A DNA stretch of 35,291 bases from an uncultured Verrucomicrobiota bacterium (GTDB lineage Bacteria > Verrucomicrobiota > Verrucomicrobiia > Verrucomicrobiales > Verrucomicrobiaceae), in assembly GCA_903838675.1 (NCBI GenBank), contig CAILZI010000239.1, forward strand, positions 1 through 35,291, written 5' to 3'. The stretch's first letter is position 1. Every line of letters begins with the position of its first letter. A program made the position numbers and the translations under genes. Positions 33,960 through 35,291 of the stretch are shown in pieces. The notes below the pieces were generated by a model, which had not been told where the DNA came from, searched no databases, and saw only the letters and a program-made list of their open reading frames with translations.

Positions 33960-34787
33960 ATGCACGACGCTTTCATTATCATCGGAAAAGGATGTCTGTT
34001 GGCCATACTCTTCCTTGCGCCGCTCCTCTTGCGGCTATGGATGGAATCCAAGAATATTCCTGTCGAGAAAAAGCTCGAATGGAGCCTCCATCGCGGGGCC
34101 CGAGCCCTCCGCCAACTCGGACGCGCACGCAGGAGTTCCAGAGACTCGCAGGGGACCGCAGTTAGGATTGTCGCGAAGGCTCACAGCGAACTGCGCACTG
34201 TCCAGAGGATAGTGACTGAATTTGGCTGTCCCGTTGCGATTCTACGCAGGCTCCAAGAAGCAAGAAACGCCCCGCTTGTTCCCGCCAGTCTGCCCGCCGG
34301 CGATTTAAATGAGCTGTTGCGCGAAGCCAGCGACGCGTTCAATGCCGCCACAACCACCGTTCGCGAGTGGAAAGCCGATCTGAGTGCTGCGGATGAAAGG
34401 CTGGTCCGTGAAGCCGACCCGACTATCTACCGGAGCGGTGGCACGCTTCGCAACCCGTTCAAGCAGTCCTCGCTCGGCGAGGCCGGTCATGTCGAGAGTA
34501 TCATCAACGTTCGCCGTTCGCAGGAGGATATCGCCCGTGTCGAAGCTGCCCTGGTAAAGGCTTCCGAGGCGGCGTCCTTTGCCTCTGGTAACCTGCTGGC
34601 AGAGGCGATCAATGCCTTGGATTCAGCGCTCGCCGACAGCGACATGCCACTCCCTTCGCAGCTCGCCACCGGTGAAAGCCCTTACGATTTTTCAAATCCA
34701 CCACCACCACCCGGCGCGCTCCAGCGCCTGCACGCCGTCCTGTCAGCCCTGCACCACCTCCGATCGCCAACCGACCTTCTCCCATGA
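33960..34787 (+). CDS. membrane-anchored helical protein of unknown function
   Basis: This 275-residue protein has one N-terminal hydrophobic segment (IIIGKGCLLAILFLAPLLLRL, with residues after it basic). That suggests an inner-membrane anchor with the rest in the cytoplasm. The body is helical and charged, with coiled-coil-like stretches (RRSQEDIARVEAALVKASEA, ELLREASDAFNAATTTVREW) and a proline-rich patch (SNPPPPPGAL) near the end. No family is recognised. It follows the STAND and TPR membrane genes in the same direction after 166 bases with a hairpin, and may be the third part of that module. Confidence 0.65.
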   Translation: MHDAFIIIGKGCLLAILFLAPLLLRLWMESKNIPVEKKLEWSLHRGARALRQLGRARRSSRDSQGTAVRIVAKAHSELRTVQRIVTEFGCPVAILRRLQEARNAPLVPASLPAGDLNELLREASDAFNAATTTVREWKADLSAADERLVREADPTIYRSGGTLRNPFKQSSLGEAGHVESIINVRRSQEDIARVEAALVKASEAASFASGNLLAEAINALDSALADSDMPLPSQLATGESPYDFSNPPPPPGALQRLHAVLSALHHLRSPTDLLP

Positions 34788-34913
34788 GTTCCGTCAGCTT
34801 CCAAATCCGCGTCGCCATAGCGCACCCCCTCTTTTTTCAACGTAAGCAATGCCGTTAGTGCGGCTACGGCAGCTTGTCCATCAGGAAGACGATACGCCCG
34901 GGGCGATCATGGC

Positions 34914-35230
34914 CTATGAATGAACCTTGGGTTTCATCCAGCCTTTCGGCCTGTGTTTAAACCGTGGCCTGTCGCGATCAAGTTCCCAGTGGCGGGGATG
35001 CCTGCGGTCGCAGCAGCCGCAGACCAAATCGAACTTCAGCGGCTTGGGTGGAAAAATGCGGCGATGCAGTTTGCGGTAAACGTCGGGCACGGCACGGATC
35101 ATGGCGCAGGTGCGGGCGAGGAGGTTGATGCAGCGTTGGGCGCGGGGGGAGGTGAGGCGGCGGCGGTTGCGGGGGGGCGCCGGGGATTCACGGCTTCGCG
35201 GAGGGCGGCGATGAGGTCGGGCAGGGTCAT
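34914..35230 (-). pseudogene. small gene with probable frameshift at a G7 run
   Basis: Two overlapping minus-strand frames each look coding over a different part. The upstream one starts MTLPDLIAALREAVNP and then becomes low in complexity (Pro/Ala/Ser). The downstream one reads RCINLLARTCAMIRAVPDVY and PPKPLKFDLVCGCCDRRHPR, with CGCC cysteines. Joining them needs a one-base shift in the seven-G run at 35171-35177. It may be a real pseudogene or a sequencing slip in a homopolymer. The protein family is not recognised. The stretch 34788-34913 before it holds nothing clear. Confidence 0.4.
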
Positions 35231-35291
35231 GCGGATGGTAGGAACTATTGAACTGTGGTTTGGCCAGTAGCATTTATTTTTCACCAGCTGC

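Noticed and set aside
1..35291. CRISPR arrays or rRNA genes
   Set aside because: No regularly spaced repeat-spacer series and no rRNA-like sequence were seen on either strand.

Overview
The window looks like a high-GC bacterial chromosome. I suspect a member of the Verrucomicrobiota (Prosthecobacter-like), from gene content, starts that mostly lack a Shine-Dalgarno sequence, and an IS1380-type remnant. That placement is inference, not shown by a marker gene. The window has two parts, joined at a broken tRNA-Leu copy near 10.2 kb.

Part A (1-10.2 kb) reads as the right end of an integrated element. It starts with a compact four-gene run: the end of an AAA+ ATPase, a DUF6908-like protein, an unknown protein and a second AAA+ ATPase. 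A visibly less GC-rich cassette follows: a zinc-ribbon DUF6431-like protein, a large serine recombinase and two ParB/RepB-type proteins, with the last three translationally coupled. Next come an orphan HEVGH zinc-metallopeptidase-like protein on the minus strand and an excisionase-like HTH protein. About 400 bp full of short direct repeats then leads to the 3' half of a tRNA-Leu(UAA) gene and a terminator. This is the layout of an attachment site, with the element lying to the left.

Part B (10.4-24 kb) is the most striking region, a dense cluster of nucleotide-signalling and conflict-type proteins. RyR (ryanodine-receptor repeat) domains occur in four genes. On the plus strand are a SLOG protein with four membrane segments and a tandem-RyR protein. 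On the minus strand is an operon of a Nudix hydrolase, a RelA/SpoT-TPR-SLOG-RyR fusion, a DUF4062 stub and two coupled TIR proteins. Divergent from it are a PfkB-like-AAA+-RyR fusion, an IS1380 remnant, a TIR-like/deoxyribosyltransferase-like protein with a small partner, and a membrane TrkA-N-RyR protein. Proteins that could make, clear, sense and respond to a nucleotide signal all sit together. I infer a composite RyR-centred nucleotide-signalling or defence system.

Part C (24-35.3 kb) holds a stand-alone FtsA-like gene behind a truncated GlnD-like nucleotidyltransferase and a PcfJ-domain protein. It also carries a second conflict-type module: a 1502-residue DUF4062-STAND NTPase with six C-terminal membrane segments, a coupled TPR membrane protein and a membrane-anchored helical protein. 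The window ends in a small, probably frameshifted, minus-strand gene.
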